DNA of 64,000 nt from Bacillota bacterium (lineage in GTDB: Bacteria > Bacillota > Clostridia > Peptostreptococcales > Anaerovoracaceae), in contig JAEZLP010000030.1 in assembly GCA_023415235.1 (NCBI GenBank), forward strand, positions 13,709-77,708. The letters run 5' to 3'. The notes under the pieces are model-generated. The model was not told where the DNA came from and ran no database searches. It saw nothing but the letters and a program-made list of their open reading frames with translations. The position numbers and the translations under genes were made by a program. Of the stretch, positions 8,224-18,186 are shown one piece after another (positions within the stretch are counted from its first letter, which is position 1; the number at the start of each line of letters is the position of its first letter).

Positions 8224-9348
8224 ATGAACGCATTAGGGATCGTTTTTTCATACTCCGACAGGGAAAATCTCAGAGAGCTTACCAAGATCAGAACGCTGGC
8301 TTCCGTGCCCTTCGGCGGAAAATACCGGATCATCGACTTTATTCTATCCAACTTTGTAAACTCCGGAGTTCATGATGTATCGATCATCACAAGAAACAAC
8401 TACCATTCGCTGGTTGACCATCTTGGCGCCGGAAAGGAATGGGACCTTACAAGAAAAATTGGAGGCTTGCGGATTTTATCTCCTTTTTCCGCTCCGGGAG
8501 CATCCGACAATTCGGGAAACTATCTGGGAACCATCGACGCTTTGCACAAGAGCATGCATTCCATCAAACGTTCCAGAGCCGATTATGTGATTCTCTCAGG
8601 GTGCAATTTCATCTGCAGCATGAACTATGACGATATTCTGAAAAGCCATATAGAGCGAAATGCCGACATCACAGCAATTTATACCAATCCGAGAGAGGAC
8701 GTGCTGAATCCATCGGGAGTGTCCATGTTCCGCATGGACGACCGGGAGCGGATCTATGAGCTGAACTATAGCAGCGAGGACAACGCCAGACTGGAATCGC
8801 CCATCAGCCTGGGGATCTTCGTCATGAGAAAGTCCTTGCTGGAATCTCTGGTTGCCGACGCCATCGCCTTCGGCAGGTATGATTTCTACCGGGACATTAT
8901 CCAGAGATTGTGCGGGAATCTTAACATCCTCGGCTATGAGCATAAAAAGATCTATTTTGAAATCAGCAGCGTTTCCGGTTATATGAAGGAAAATATGAGG
9001 CTACTTTCCGAGGATGTTAGAAATCTGATTTTTGAAAAACCCGTGTACACCAAGGTCAAGGACAGCGTTCCGGCCCAGTACTGTTCCGGCGCGCAGGTTT
9101 CCAATTCCATCATTTCAGACGGCTGCAAGGTGGAGGGTACAGTCATCAATTCCATTTTATCCAGGGGAGTCATCATCGGAAAGGGCGCTGTGGTGAAAAA
9201 CAGCATCATCATGCAGAATACGGAGATTATGAAAAATGTGACGCTCAATCATGTTATTCTGGACAAAGACGTTATCGTTCGGGAAAATCGTCAGCTGGTA
9301 GGGCACGAAACCTATCCGGTTGTAATTGAAAAGAAGAGTATAATCTGA
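8224..9348 (+). CDS. glgD: GlgD, non-catalytic partner of ADP-glucose pyrophosphorylase
   Basis: A 374-residue paralogue of GlgC. It keeps SVPFGGKYRIIDFILSNFVNSG and the C-terminal beta-helix, but the N-terminal pyrophosphorylase motif GGxGxRL is absent (the sequence reads GIVFSYSDRENLRELT), and SGDHIYK is replaced by SGCNFIC. This is the known pattern of Firmicutes GlgD, which is regulatory and raises GlgC activity in a GlgC/GlgD heterotetramer. It begins one base after the glgC stop codon, so the two subunits are probably made in a fixed ratio. Confidence 0.94.
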   Translation: MNALGIVFSYSDRENLRELTKIRTLASVPFGGKYRIIDFILSNFVNSGVHDVSIITRNNYHSLVDHLGAGKEWDLTRKIGGLRILSPFSAPGASDNSGNYLGTIDALHKSMHSIKRSRADYVILSGCNFICSMNYDDILKSHIERNADITAIYTNPREDVLNPSGVSMFRMDDRERIYELNYSSEDNARLESPISLGIFVMRKSLLESLVADAIAFGRYDFYRDIIQRLCGNLNILGYEHKKIYFEISSVSGYMKENMRLLSEDVRNLIFEKPVYTKVKDSVPAQYCSGAQVSNSIISDGCKVEGTVINSILSRGVIIGKGAVVKNSIIMQNTEIMKNVTLNHVILDKDVIVRENRQLVGHETYPVVIEKKSII

Positions 9349-9358
9349 AGGTGGAACC

Positions 9359-10780
9359 ATGAATATTTTATTGATCAGCACGGAAGCAGAACCCTTTGCA
9401 AAGACCGGGGGTCTGGGAGATGTGATCGGATCCCTCCCAAGGGAATTGAACAAGCAGGGCGCAGACGCCAGAGTCATGCTGCCGTTGTATCAAGGAATTC
9501 GTCAGCAGTATCAGTCACAAATGGAATTCATGGGAGAATTCCACCTGATGCTATCCTGGAGGACCCAATACTGCGGAATATTCCGGTTGGAATCGGATGG
9601 CGTGGTCTTTTATTTTCTGGACAATGAGCAATATTTCGGAAGAGATGCATACTATGGCTATTATGACGACGGAGAACGATTTGCTTATTATTCCAAGGCG
9701 GCTCTCGAAGCGCTTCCATTCCTGGATTTTTCACCGGACATCCTTCACTGCAGCGAGTGGCAGACTGCGATGGTCCCTGTCTACCTGAAAACCCTATTCA
9801 GGGAGGATCAGCGCCTAAGCCGTTTAAGGACGGTGTTTACCATTCATAATATCGAATATCAGGGGAAATTTGACGGGTCCATCCTGCAGGATCTTTTAGG
9901 CCTTGCCGAAGGGGATAGAGGCATTCTGGAGTACGATGGAGCAATCAATTATATGAAGGGGGCCATCGTTACCTGCGACAGGCTTACCACGGTCAGCAGC
10001 AGCTACGCGGAAGAAATTACGGACCCTTTTTATGGAAGAGGCCTGGAAAACATCATCAAAGAAAACCGATACAAGCTCACCGGCATCCTGAACGGGATCG
10101 ATACCGCCCTTTATAATCCTTACAGAGATCCGTTTTTAGCGGTGAAATATTCAAAGAACAATCCGGAGAAAAAGCTTGGAAACAAAACGGCGCTTCAAGA
10201 CAGTCTCGGATTGGCTCGGGATGAGGACATCCCGGTTCTGGCTATGGTAGGAAGGCTTGCGGAGCATAAGGGGATCGATCTGGTGATCAACGTTTTTGAA
10301 GAGATCATGGAGGAGCGGATTCAATTTGTGCTGCTGGGAACCGGAGAAGCGGGGTATGAGGAATTCTTCCGAAGGAAAGCCAGTGAATATCAGGGGCGAA
10401 TGTCCGTATCCACTGCATTTTCCGCGGAGCTGGCCAATAAAATCTACGCCGGAGCCGAACTCTTCCTGATGCCGTCCATCAGCGAGCCCTGCGGTCTTGC
10501 GCAGATGATTTCCCTGCGCTACGGAACCATCCCCATCGTTAGGGAAACCGGCGGTCTGAAGGACAGCATCATTCCATACAATCCCGAAACAGGGAAGGGA
10601 AACGGAGTCACCTTCTTCTCCATCAACGCCCAGGATATGATGGGAGCTATAAAAAGAGCAATCGCTCTCTATCATGATAAGGAACATTGGAAGCAGCTTG
10701 TCGCCAACGGCATGCAAAGCGACTTTTCGTGGAAGGCTTCCTCAAAGAAATACATTCGCCTGTACAAGGATTTGCTCTAG
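9359..10780 (+). CDS. glgA: Glycogen synthase (ADP-glucose)
   Basis: A 473-residue GT5 glucosyltransferase that extends alpha-1,4-glucan from ADP-glucose. The N-terminal KTGGLGDVIGSLP motif (the Lys binds ADP-glucose) and the C-terminal SISEPCGLAQMISLRYGTIPIVRETGGL region with the catalytic Glu are both present, and HNIEYQG and NGIDTALYNP match family segments. The length is typical (about 480). It follows glgD by 10 bases and is preceded by GAAGGTGG. It lies in the same operon as glgB, glgC, glgD and glgP. Confidence 0.97.
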   Translation: MNILLISTEAEPFAKTGGLGDVIGSLPRELNKQGADARVMLPLYQGIRQQYQSQMEFMGEFHLMLSWRTQYCGIFRLESDGVVFYFLDNEQYFGRDAYYGYYDDGERFAYYSKAALEALPFLDFSPDILHCSEWQTAMVPVYLKTLFREDQRLSRLRTVFTIHNIEYQGKFDGSILQDLLGLAEGDRGILEYDGAINYMKGAIVTCDRLTTVSSSYAEEITDPFYGRGLENIIKENRYKLTGILNGIDTALYNPYRDPFLAVKYSKNNPEKKLGNKTALQDSLGLARDEDIPVLAMVGRLAEHKGIDLVINVFEEIMEERIQFVLLGTGEAGYEEFFRRKASEYQGRMSVSTAFSAELANKIYAGAELFLMPSISEPCGLAQMISLRYGTIPIVRETGGLKDSIIPYNPETGKGNGVTFFSINAQDMMGAIKRAIALYHDKEHWKQLVANGMQSDFSWKASSKKYIRLYKDLL

Positions 10781-10827
10781 CAGCAGTGAACACTAAATTG
10801 CAATTACTACAGAAAGGTACCCAATCT

Positions 10828-13275
10828 ATGGATAGAGTCTATACGTCAAAGGATATTTCAAAGCAGATCGAGGGAAAGCTCATGCGACATTTCGGCCGGG
10901 AGCCCGACAATGCGACAAAGCAGCAGATCTACCGCGCCGCATGTTTTGTAGTAAGGGATATCTTATCCGAATTATGGCTGAAAAATCACGAAATCATCTG
11001 TTCCCAAACGGAAAAGCAGGTGATTTATCTTTCCATGGAGTTTCTTCCCGGAACATCATTGAGAAACAACCTTTTCAATCTCGGAATCGAAGAGGTGTTT
11101 CAGTCGGCATTGGCTGACCTGGGCCAGAAACTCGAAGAATTCTATGAGATGGAACCGGACGCTGGTCTTGGAAACGGTGGTCTGGGAAGACTGGCAGCCT
11201 GCTATTTGGATGCCATATCCTCCTGCGGCATGATTGGACAGGGGATGTCCATCTGTTATGAATATGGTATTTTCAAGCAGAAGATAAAAGATGGCGCACA
11301 GGTGGAAGAGCCGGACGACTGGCTTGATCTAGGCGACTGCTGGCTGATCACCAAGGAAGACGAAGCGGAGGAAGTTCATTTCGGGGGAAAGCTATCCGAG
11401 GTGTGGGATGACAAGGGCAGAATGAAGCTGATACACAAGGATTATACCACGGTGATCGCAGTTCCGAGAGACCTGCTGATCTCAGGGTATCAGAGCGGGG
11501 TTGTCAACACATTAAGACTGTGGCAGTCCACTTCGCCGATCAGCATCGACATGGAGCTGTTTGCGAAAGGCGAATATCTTAAGGCTATGGAAGAAAAGCA
11601 CCAGGCTGAAATCATATCCAAGATACTTTATCCGGAGGATGCTCACGACGAAGGAAAGATTCTGCGCATGAAGCAGCAGTATTTCTTCATATCCGCTTCC
11701 ATGAAGACCCTGACCAGACGTCATAAGCAGACCTATGGAAATCTGGACAATTTCCACGAAAAAATTGCGGTCCATATCAACGATACTCATCCCACCATGG
11801 CTATTTTGGAGCTGATGCGAATCCTGATCGACGAGAATGGCTATGAATGGGATAAAGCCTGGGACATCGTGACAAAAACCGTATCCTACACCAATCATAC
11901 GATAATGCCGGAGGCTCTGGAGCAATGGCCGGAGGAGCTCTTTTCGGGACTGCTTCCAAGACTCCATTCCATTTTAAAGGAAATCAATCGTCGCCATAAC
12001 GAGACGCTAATGAATGCTTTTCCCGACAATGAACCGTTACGCAATGAAATGGCCATTATTTTCAACGGAAAAATCCGGATGGCCAACCTCTGCGTGATGG
12101 CGTCCCATACGGTAAACGGAGTTTCCGCGCTTCACAGCGAGATCATAAAAAATAAGCTTTTTCACGGATTCTATACCATGACACCGGGCAAATTCACCAA
12201 CGTAACCAACGGTATCGCATACCGAAGGTGGCTCTGTCAGGCAAATCCCAAGCTTTCCGAATTGATCGGGGAGCTGTGTGGAACGGACTTTCTACGGGAT
12301 TCCAGCCAACTAGAGCAGCTTCTGAAATATAAGGAGGATACGGGAGTACTGGAACAACTGGCGAAAATTAAAAAAGATAACAAAATACGGCTGGCTAATT
12401 ACATTAAAACCCATAATAATATTATTGTAAACCCTAATTCCATCTTCGATGTTCACGTGAAGCGACTTCATGAGTACAAACGACAGCTTTTAAACCTGCT
12501 TCACATCATCGATCTTTATAATCAAATCAAAGAAAACCCCAACCTTGAAATGCAGCCGAGGACGTTCCTGTTTGGGGCAAAGGCCGCCGCAGGCTATTAC
12601 ATGGCAAAGCAGATCATCCGCCTTGCCTGCAGTCTGTCGGAGCATCTGGAAAAGGACCCGCTTGTCAGAGACCGGATCAAGGTTGTATTTCTGGAGAATT
12701 ATTCCGTCTCCCTTTCCGAGCTGATCATGCCTGCCGCGGATGTTTCGGAGCAGATCTCCCTTGCAGGAAAAGAAGCCTCCGGCACAGGCAATATGAAGCT
12801 GATGCTCAACGGCGCGGTAACAATCGGAACGATGGACGGCGCCAATGTGGAAATCTGCAACGCCGTAGGCAGAGAGAACATTTTCATTTTCGGCATGAGT
12901 GCTGAGGAGGCGGAGAAGCTCAGCAGGGAAGGGATCTACAGCCCCTGGAGCTACTATCAGGATAACAGGAGCATTTCAGGAACCATCAAATTCCTGGCCG
13001 ACGGAATTCCCGGAAAATCCTTCAGCGATATCATCAACTCCCTGACAACCGGCTTCAACGGAGAAGCGGACCAGTACTTTGTGATCGCTGACTTTGAAAG
13101 CTATAAAAAGGCGCAGTTGGAAGTCGCTTTCGCATATCAGGATCCGTTCCGATGGGGAGGAATGTCCCTTGTGAACATCGCGAAATCCGGTATTTTTTCC
13201 GCAGACAGAAGCGTAAGGGAATATGCGGACCGGATCTGGGGGATCAAACCTCTAGGGGAGTTAACCGCTTTATGA
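10828..13275 (+). CDS. glgP: Glycogen phosphorylase
   Basis: An 815-residue GT35 enzyme that releases glucose-1-phosphate from glycogen. YLSMEFLPG near the N-terminus, GLGNGGLGRLAACYLDA, INDTHPTMAI, and the PLP site EASGTGNMK with Lys657 are all typical. The first usable start is ATG 10828 with AGAAAGG upstream; the frame is open further upstream inside glgA but without family similarity. The gene allows the same operon to degrade the glucan it makes. The stop overlaps the next start in an ATGA. Confidence 0.97.
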   Translation: MDRVYTSKDISKQIEGKLMRHFGREPDNATKQQIYRAACFVVRDILSELWLKNHEIICSQTEKQVIYLSMEFLPGTSLRNNLFNLGIEEVFQSALADLGQKLEEFYEMEPDAGLGNGGLGRLAACYLDAISSCGMIGQGMSICYEYGIFKQKIKDGAQVEEPDDWLDLGDCWLITKEDEAEEVHFGGKLSEVWDDKGRMKLIHKDYTTVIAVPRDLLISGYQSGVVNTLRLWQSTSPISIDMELFAKGEYLKAMEEKHQAEIISKILYPEDAHDEGKILRMKQQYFFISASMKTLTRRHKQTYGNLDNFHEKIAVHINDTHPTMAILELMRILIDENGYEWDKAWDIVTKTVSYTNHTIMPEALEQWPEELFSGLLPRLHSILKEINRRHNETLMNAFPDNEPLRNEMAIIFNGKIRMANLCVMASHTVNGVSALHSEIIKNKLFHGFYTMTPGKFTNVTNGIAYRRWLCQANPKLSELIGELCGTDFLRDSSQLEQLLKYKEDTGVLEQLAKIKKDNKIRLANYIKTHNNIIVNPNSIFDVHVKRLHEYKRQLLNLLHIIDLYNQIKENPNLEMQPRTFLFGAKAAAGYYMAKQIIRLACSLSEHLEKDPLVRDRIKVVFLENYSVSLSELIMPAADVSEQISLAGKEASGTGNMKLMLNGAVTIGTMDGANVEICNAVGRENIFIFGMSAEEAEKLSREGIYSPWSYYQDNRSISGTIKFLADGIPGKSFSDIINSLTTGFNGEADQYFVIADFESYKKAQLEVAFAYQDPFRWGGMSLVNIAKSGIFSADRSVREYADRIWGIKPLGELTAL

Positions 13276-15065
13276 TTCATTTTAATTCCAAAGAACCTTT
13301 CTATAAGAGCCCCTTCGGAGCCATCGAAAAGAATACGGACCTGTTCCTGCGAATCAGAGTCGAGGGAGACAGGTCTGTTTCTTCCGCCCTGATATATCTG
13401 ATTCGGGATGAAAACGGAAGCATATTGAAGCTGGAAGGGAAGACCGCCAACAATAATTCGGATACGATCTGTGAGTTTATGATTCGGATCGAGGAAATTG
13501 GTCTGTATTTTTATCACTTCGAGGTAATCTACGAGGGCGGAGACACGGAGCATACACCTGCGTATCAATTAACCGTATTCTCTCCGGATTATGAGACCCC
13601 GGAATGGCTCAAGTCGGGAGTCATGTATCAGATTTTCCCTGACCGGTTTGCCCGAAGCCGGGAATACGAAGCGCCGCTTCAGAATAAAAACTACATCCTC
13701 CGGGAAGATTGGGGCGGGGATCCCGTTGATGGGCCGGATGAGAACGGGATCGTTCAGAACAACGACTTTTTCGGAGGAAATCTCCGGGGGATTATGGAAA
13801 AACTGGATTATCTATCGGATCTCGGCATTACCGTCCTATACCTGAATCCGATCTTTGAGGCATATTCAAACCACAGATATGACACAGCGGACTACAAGAA
13901 AATCGATCCTCTCCTTGGAACGGAAGAGGACTTTATCGAGCTATGCAGGGCTGCAAAAGAAAAGGGAATCCAGATCATCCTTGACGGAGTATTCAATCAT
14001 ACGGGAAGCGACAGCGTTTATTTCAACAAGCAGGGGAGATACTACGAAACCGGTGCCTTCCAGAGCAAGGATTCCCCATATTCCAAATGGTTCCGCTTCA
14101 TCGAATACCCCGAAAAATACGAATCCTGGTGGGGAATCGACACCCTGCCCAGCGTCAACGAAACCGAACCCTCATTTCTGGATTATATGATCCGGTCCGA
14201 GGATTCCGTTGTCAAGCACTGGCTTCGCTGCGGCGCTTCAGGATTCCGTCTGGATGTGGCTGATGAGCTGCCGGATGAATTTTTGGAGGCGCTGCGTTCC
14301 GCCGTTAAGGAAGTCAATCCTGACGCCGCCGTCATCGGAGAGGTATGGGAGGACGCGTCCAACAAGATCGCATATGGCAGCAGAAGAAAGTATTTTCTGG
14401 GAAAGCAGCTGGATTCGGTCATGAACTATCCTCTGAAGAACGCAATCATCGACTTTCTAGTCCATGGCAGAGACGGAAAGAAGCTTGAAAATACGGTCAA
14501 CAGTCTTTGGGAAAACTATCCGAAACCGGCCTTCAGCGCTCTCATGAACATCCTTGGTACCCACGACACACCAAGAATCTTCACCGTGCTTTCCGAAAAC
14601 AGCAGGGATGAGGCCTATACCAGGCAAAGACTATTCCTGGCCATGATGATCCTTTCCTTTCTGCCGGGCATCCCGTGTATCTATTACGGAGATGAAATCG
14701 GCATGCAGGGCGGAAGGGATCCTTCAAACCGAAAATGTTTTGTCCCGGAAAGCGGAGATTCTGCGATTCATCGGTATTTTCGCAGACTGTTCGCCTTCCG
14801 GAGGAAAATCCAGAGGCTGGAGGATTTTGAATTTCGGCCCCGTTTATCGGAAAACGGCTTCTATTCCTTCCGCCGCGAAGGAAAAAGCGGCCGTCTCATC
14901 ATCGCCGCCAATTCCGGAGCTCAGGACTACTTGCTGAACCTTTCCATGGAGGAGGGTGAGAACCTGAAGGACTTTTTTATCAGCGGCACCGTGTCCTATG
15001 AAAGTCACGGCGTTTTCCGAATTGGAGAGAATTCCGGGTTTGCAGCATATCTATCATTGTTCTGA
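13272..15065 (+). CDS. Cytoplasmic GH13 alpha-glucosidase (neopullulanase/maltogenic amylase type)
   Basis: A 597-residue GH13 protein with no signal peptide. An N-terminal beta-domain of about 110 residues (CBM34-like position) precedes MYQIFPDRFARS, which is typical of cyclomaltodextrinase, neopullulanase and maltogenic amylase (subfamily GH13_20). The four conserved regions are DGVFNHTG, GFRLDVADE (nucleophile Asp), VIGEVWEDA (acid/base Glu) and LGTHDTPR. It overlaps glgP by four bases (ATGA) and would trim maltodextrins left by GlgP. The exact specificity cannot be read from sequence. Confidence 0.88.
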   Translation: MIHFNSKEPFYKSPFGAIEKNTDLFLRIRVEGDRSVSSALIYLIRDENGSILKLEGKTANNNSDTICEFMIRIEEIGLYFYHFEVIYEGGDTEHTPAYQLTVFSPDYETPEWLKSGVMYQIFPDRFARSREYEAPLQNKNYILREDWGGDPVDGPDENGIVQNNDFFGGNLRGIMEKLDYLSDLGITVLYLNPIFEAYSNHRYDTADYKKIDPLLGTEEDFIELCRAAKEKGIQIILDGVFNHTGSDSVYFNKQGRYYETGAFQSKDSPYSKWFRFIEYPEKYESWWGIDTLPSVNETEPSFLDYMIRSEDSVVKHWLRCGASGFRLDVADELPDEFLEALRSAVKEVNPDAAVIGEVWEDASNKIAYGSRRKYFLGKQLDSVMNYPLKNAIIDFLVHGRDGKKLENTVNSLWENYPKPAFSALMNILGTHDTPRIFTVLSENSRDEAYTRQRLFLAMMILSFLPGIPCIYYGDEIGMQGGRDPSNRKCFVPESGDSAIHRYFRRLFAFRRKIQRLEDFEFRPRLSENGFYSFRREGKSGRLIIAANSGAQDYLLNLSMEEGENLKDFFISGTVSYESHGVFRIGENSGFAAYLSLF

Positions 15066-15096
15066 ATTTAATACAAAAGGAAATGATTGGCATCTA

Positions 15097-15125
15097 TTGA
15101 CAACTCCAGACCCTCCAATTATGAT
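15097..15125 (+). promoter_or_regulatory. Sigma-A promoter of nrdDG
   Basis: TTGACA (15097-15102) and TATGAT (15120-15125) with a 17-base spacer, 94 bases before nrdD. This is close to consensus. Confidence 0.8.
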
Positions 15126-15141
15126 TATTAATACGACTTAA

Positions 15142-15188
15142 GCACCATATATTGTATGCGCAGCGGCGCGCTGCAATAAATATGGTTA
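15142..15188 (+). promoter_or_regulatory. Tandem NrdR-box-like sites upstream of nrdD
   Basis: GCACCATATATTGTAT at 15142-15157 matches about 13 of 16 positions of the NrdR-box consensus. A weaker copy at 15173-15188 starts 31 bases later, the three-helical-turn spacing typical of NrdR box pairs. Both lie just downstream of the nrdD promoter, where binding would repress. No nrdR gene is in the window. Confidence 0.55.
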
Positions 15189-15218
15189 CATAGAGATGCG
15201 ATATGGAGGTACTGAGAA

Positions 15219-17564
15219 TTGGGCGAAATCAAGCAGATCATTAAAAGAGACGGACGATGTTCGGAGTTTCACATTGACAAGATAGCAAACGCAATCTACA
15301 AGGCGGCAGAGGTATTGGGCGGCAAGGATCATGATATGGCCCTCAATTTGGCAAAAAAGGTCGAGCAGTATATCATCGATCAGGGACTTTCCGAAAGCCC
15401 CACAGTAGAGCAAATCCAGGATGCGGTTGAGAAGGTCCTGATTGAAAACGGACATGCCCGGACCGCCAAGGAATATATTCTATATCGCGCGGAGCGCACC
15501 CGGATCAGAGAGATGAACACCCGTCTTATGAAGGTTTATGAAGACCTTACCTTCAAGGAGGCGCAGGATAATGATATCAAGCGGGAAAATGCCAATATCG
15601 ACGGCGATACTGCCATGGGTACCATGCTGAAGTACGGATCGGAGGGCGCGAAGCAGTTTTATGAGATGTTTGTGCTCCATCCCGATCATTCCAAGGCCCA
15701 TAGAGAAGGCGACATTCACATTCATGACCTGGATTTCCTGACGCTTACCACAACTTGCTGTCAGATCGACCTTGAAAAGCTGTTTCAAGGCGGTTTCTCC
15801 ACCGGCCACGGTTATTTAAGGGAACCCAACGATATTCAGAGCTATGCAGCTCTTGCCTGTATCGCAATCCAATCAAATCAAAACGACCAGCACGGCGGTC
15901 AGAGCGTGCCCAATTTCGACTTCAGCATGGCAAATGGCGTAAAAAAGACCTATAAGAAGCTGTATTGGCGCAATTTGGGAAAGAGCATGGACATCCTGTG
16001 CAATACTTCCGACGGGGAAACCAAGGCCAGGGAGATCGGCGCAGCCATTGAGCGGGATTTCGGCATCGCACCAAATCTAGCCGATGATAATAACTATAGT
16101 GAAAAAGAAGCCGGATATCTCAAGGAATTTTTGTCGGAGGACCAGATCGGCACGATTCAGAGGGTGGCTAAGAGCTATACCCAAAAGGAGATCCGAAGAG
16201 CAACTTATCAGGCTATGGAAGCCTTTGTACATAATCTCAATACGATGCATTCCAGAGCGGGAGCACAGATTCCTTTCAGCTCCATCAATTACGGAACAGA
16301 TACCAGCCCGGAAGGGAGACTGGTGATCGAAAGCGTGCTGCTGGCCACGGAGGCCGGACTGGGGAACGGCGAAACCGCCATCTTCCCGATTCATATTTTC
16401 AAGGTCAAGGAAGGGATCAGCTACAATCCGGGAGATCCCAACTACGATCTGTTTCAGCTTGCCTGCAGGGTTTCCGCAAAGAGGTTGTTCCCCAATTTTT
16501 CATTCCTGGACGCCCCCTTCAACCTGCAGTACTACAAGCCCGGAAACCATGATACGGAAGTCGCTTATATGGGCTGCCGCACTAGAGTAATCGGAAACCA
16601 CTATGATAAAACGAGGCAAACCGTTGGCGGGAGAGGGAACCTGAGCTTTACCTCCATTAATCTGCCAAGGCTTGCCATCAAGTCCAACGGAAATCTTGAT
16701 ATTTTCTTTGAAGATCTTGACAGAAAGATCACCCTGGTCATCGACCAGCTCATGGAACGCTACAAAATTCAGGCTGCAAAGAAGGTAAAAAATTATCCCT
16801 TCCTGATGGGGCAGGGGATCTGGATGGATTCAGACAAGCTGGGACCCAACGACAAGATTGGAGAGGTACTAAAGCACGGCACGCTGACCATGGGGTTCAT
16901 CGGACTGGCGGAGTGCCTGAAGGCTTTAATCGGCAGCCATCATGGTGAAACCCAGGAAGCAAGAAACCTGGGGCTGAATATCGTCGGGTATATGAGAAAA
17001 CGCATGGATGAAGCCTCCGCAAAGACCGGCATGAATTACACTCTCATCGCGACTCCTGCGGAGGGTCTTTCCGGCCGTTTCGTACGGATAGACAGGCAAA
17101 GATACGGCATAATAGAAGGTGTAACGGATCGGGAATACTACACCAATTCCTTCCATGTACCGGTCTATTACGATATTTCTGCTTTTGACAAGATCAAAAT
17201 AGAAGCGCCTTACCATGACCTTACCAATGCAGGCCATATTACCTATGTGGAGCTGGATGGGGATCCGACGAAGAATCTGGATGCCTTTGAACGGATCGTC
17301 CGCTGCATGAAGGAAAGCGGAATCGGCTATGGTTCCATCAATCATCCTGTGGACAGGGACCCTGTCTGCGGCTACACCGGCATTATCGACAATGAATGCC
17401 CAAAATGCCACAGGGTCGAGAAGGAAGGAGATCCCGGATTTGAACGGATCCGCAGAATCACCGGTTATCTGGTGGGAACCGTTGACCGGTTCAACAACGC
17501 CAAAAGAGCGGAGGAAAGCCAGAGGGTGAAGCACGGCGTGGAAGCCGGGTTTGAAATCATATGA
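15219..17564 (+). CDS. nrdD: Anaerobic (class III) ribonucleoside-triphosphate reductase
   Basis: A 781-residue glycyl-radical enzyme reducing ribonucleotides to deoxyribonucleotides without oxygen. An ATP-cone allosteric domain fills about residues 3-95 (IIKRDGRCSEFHIDKI). The glycyl radical motif RITGY puts the radical at Gly749. The C-terminal zinc knuckle normally has two Cys-x2-Cys pairs; here the second pair is intact (Cys727, Cys730) but the first reads Asp714-Pro-Val-Cys717, so one Cys is replaced by Asp. The start is TTG with GGAGG at 15205-15209. It overlaps nrdG by four bases. Confidence 0.96.
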   Translation: MGEIKQIIKRDGRCSEFHIDKIANAIYKAAEVLGGKDHDMALNLAKKVEQYIIDQGLSESPTVEQIQDAVEKVLIENGHARTAKEYILYRAERTRIREMNTRLMKVYEDLTFKEAQDNDIKRENANIDGDTAMGTMLKYGSEGAKQFYEMFVLHPDHSKAHREGDIHIHDLDFLTLTTTCCQIDLEKLFQGGFSTGHGYLREPNDIQSYAALACIAIQSNQNDQHGGQSVPNFDFSMANGVKKTYKKLYWRNLGKSMDILCNTSDGETKAREIGAAIERDFGIAPNLADDNNYSEKEAGYLKEFLSEDQIGTIQRVAKSYTQKEIRRATYQAMEAFVHNLNTMHSRAGAQIPFSSINYGTDTSPEGRLVIESVLLATEAGLGNGETAIFPIHIFKVKEGISYNPGDPNYDLFQLACRVSAKRLFPNFSFLDAPFNLQYYKPGNHDTEVAYMGCRTRVIGNHYDKTRQTVGGRGNLSFTSINLPRLAIKSNGNLDIFFEDLDRKITLVIDQLMERYKIQAAKKVKNYPFLMGQGIWMDSDKLGPNDKIGEVLKHGTLTMGFIGLAECLKALIGSHHGETQEARNLGLNIVGYMRKRMDEASAKTGMNYTLIATPAEGLSGRFVRIDRQRYGIIEGVTDREYYTNSFHVPVYYDISAFDKIKIEAPYHDLTNAGHITYVELDGDPTKNLDAFERIVRCMKESGIGYGSINHPVDRDPVCGYTGIIDNECPKCHRVEKEGDPGFERIRRITGYLVGTVDRFNNAKRAEESQRVKHGVEAGFEII

Positions 17565-18067
17565 ACGATTTTGCTCAACAGGGAGAAACAATAAGGATTG
17601 CCGGAATTGTCCGGGAATCGATTGTAGACGGCCCGGGAATCCGGTTTGTTGTCTTTTCCCAGGGCTGTCCCCATCGCTGTAAAGGCTGTCACAACGAAGC
17701 TACCCACGACTTCGAAGGCGGCTACGACTGCGGGATTAATAAAATTCTGGCGGAGATTGATAAAAATCCGCTGCTGCAGGGCGTCACGTTTTCCGGAGGC
17801 GAACCCTTCTGCCAGCCGGGGGCGTTTTACCGGCTTGGCGTAGAGATCAAAAAAAGGGGTCTTGATCTTGTCGCATATTCCGGTTATACTTTGGAAGAAC
17901 TGCAGGCAATATCGAAAGAAAATCCCCAGGTGGAAAAGCTTCTGGGTTTGATCGACTATCTTGTGGACGGGCCTTTCCTTCTGGAGGAAAAGGATCTCAC
18001 TCTGGAATTCAGAGGCAGCAGAAATCAGCGTTTTATCCGTATGGTGGATGTAAGAAATAAAAAATGA
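17561..18067 (+). CDS. nrdG: Anaerobic ribonucleotide reductase activating enzyme
   Basis: A 168-residue radical SAM protein that generates the glycyl radical on NrdD. The cluster motif CPHRCKGC (Cys-x3-Cys-x2-Cys) is followed by TFSGGEPFCQP. The start ATG overlaps the nrdD stop (ATGA), giving coupled translation of enzyme and activase. The length is normal for the small NrdG family. Confidence 0.97.
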   Translation: MNDFAQQGETIRIAGIVRESIVDGPGIRFVVFSQGCPHRCKGCHNEATHDFEGGYDCGINKILAEIDKNPLLQGVTFSGGEPFCQPGAFYRLGVEIKKRGLDLVAYSGYTLEELQAISKENPQVEKLLGLIDYLVDGPFLLEEKDLTLEFRGSRNQRFIRMVDVRNKK

Positions 18068-18090
18068 CGCGATTTGGAATGAAAAAGTGT

Positions 18091-18119
18091 TTTACAAGCC
18101 AAAATGGATATGTTATAAT
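18091..18119 (+). promoter_or_regulatory. Sigma-A promoter of rpmB
   Basis: TTTACA (18091-18096) and a perfect TATAAT (18114-18119), with 17 bases between, 67 bases before rpmB. Confidence 0.8.
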
Positions 18120-18186
18120 ACCCCTTGTTTGATGTAAAATGAATTTGCTATTGAAAGCATTGCAATATAAAAAGGAGGTGCGGCAG

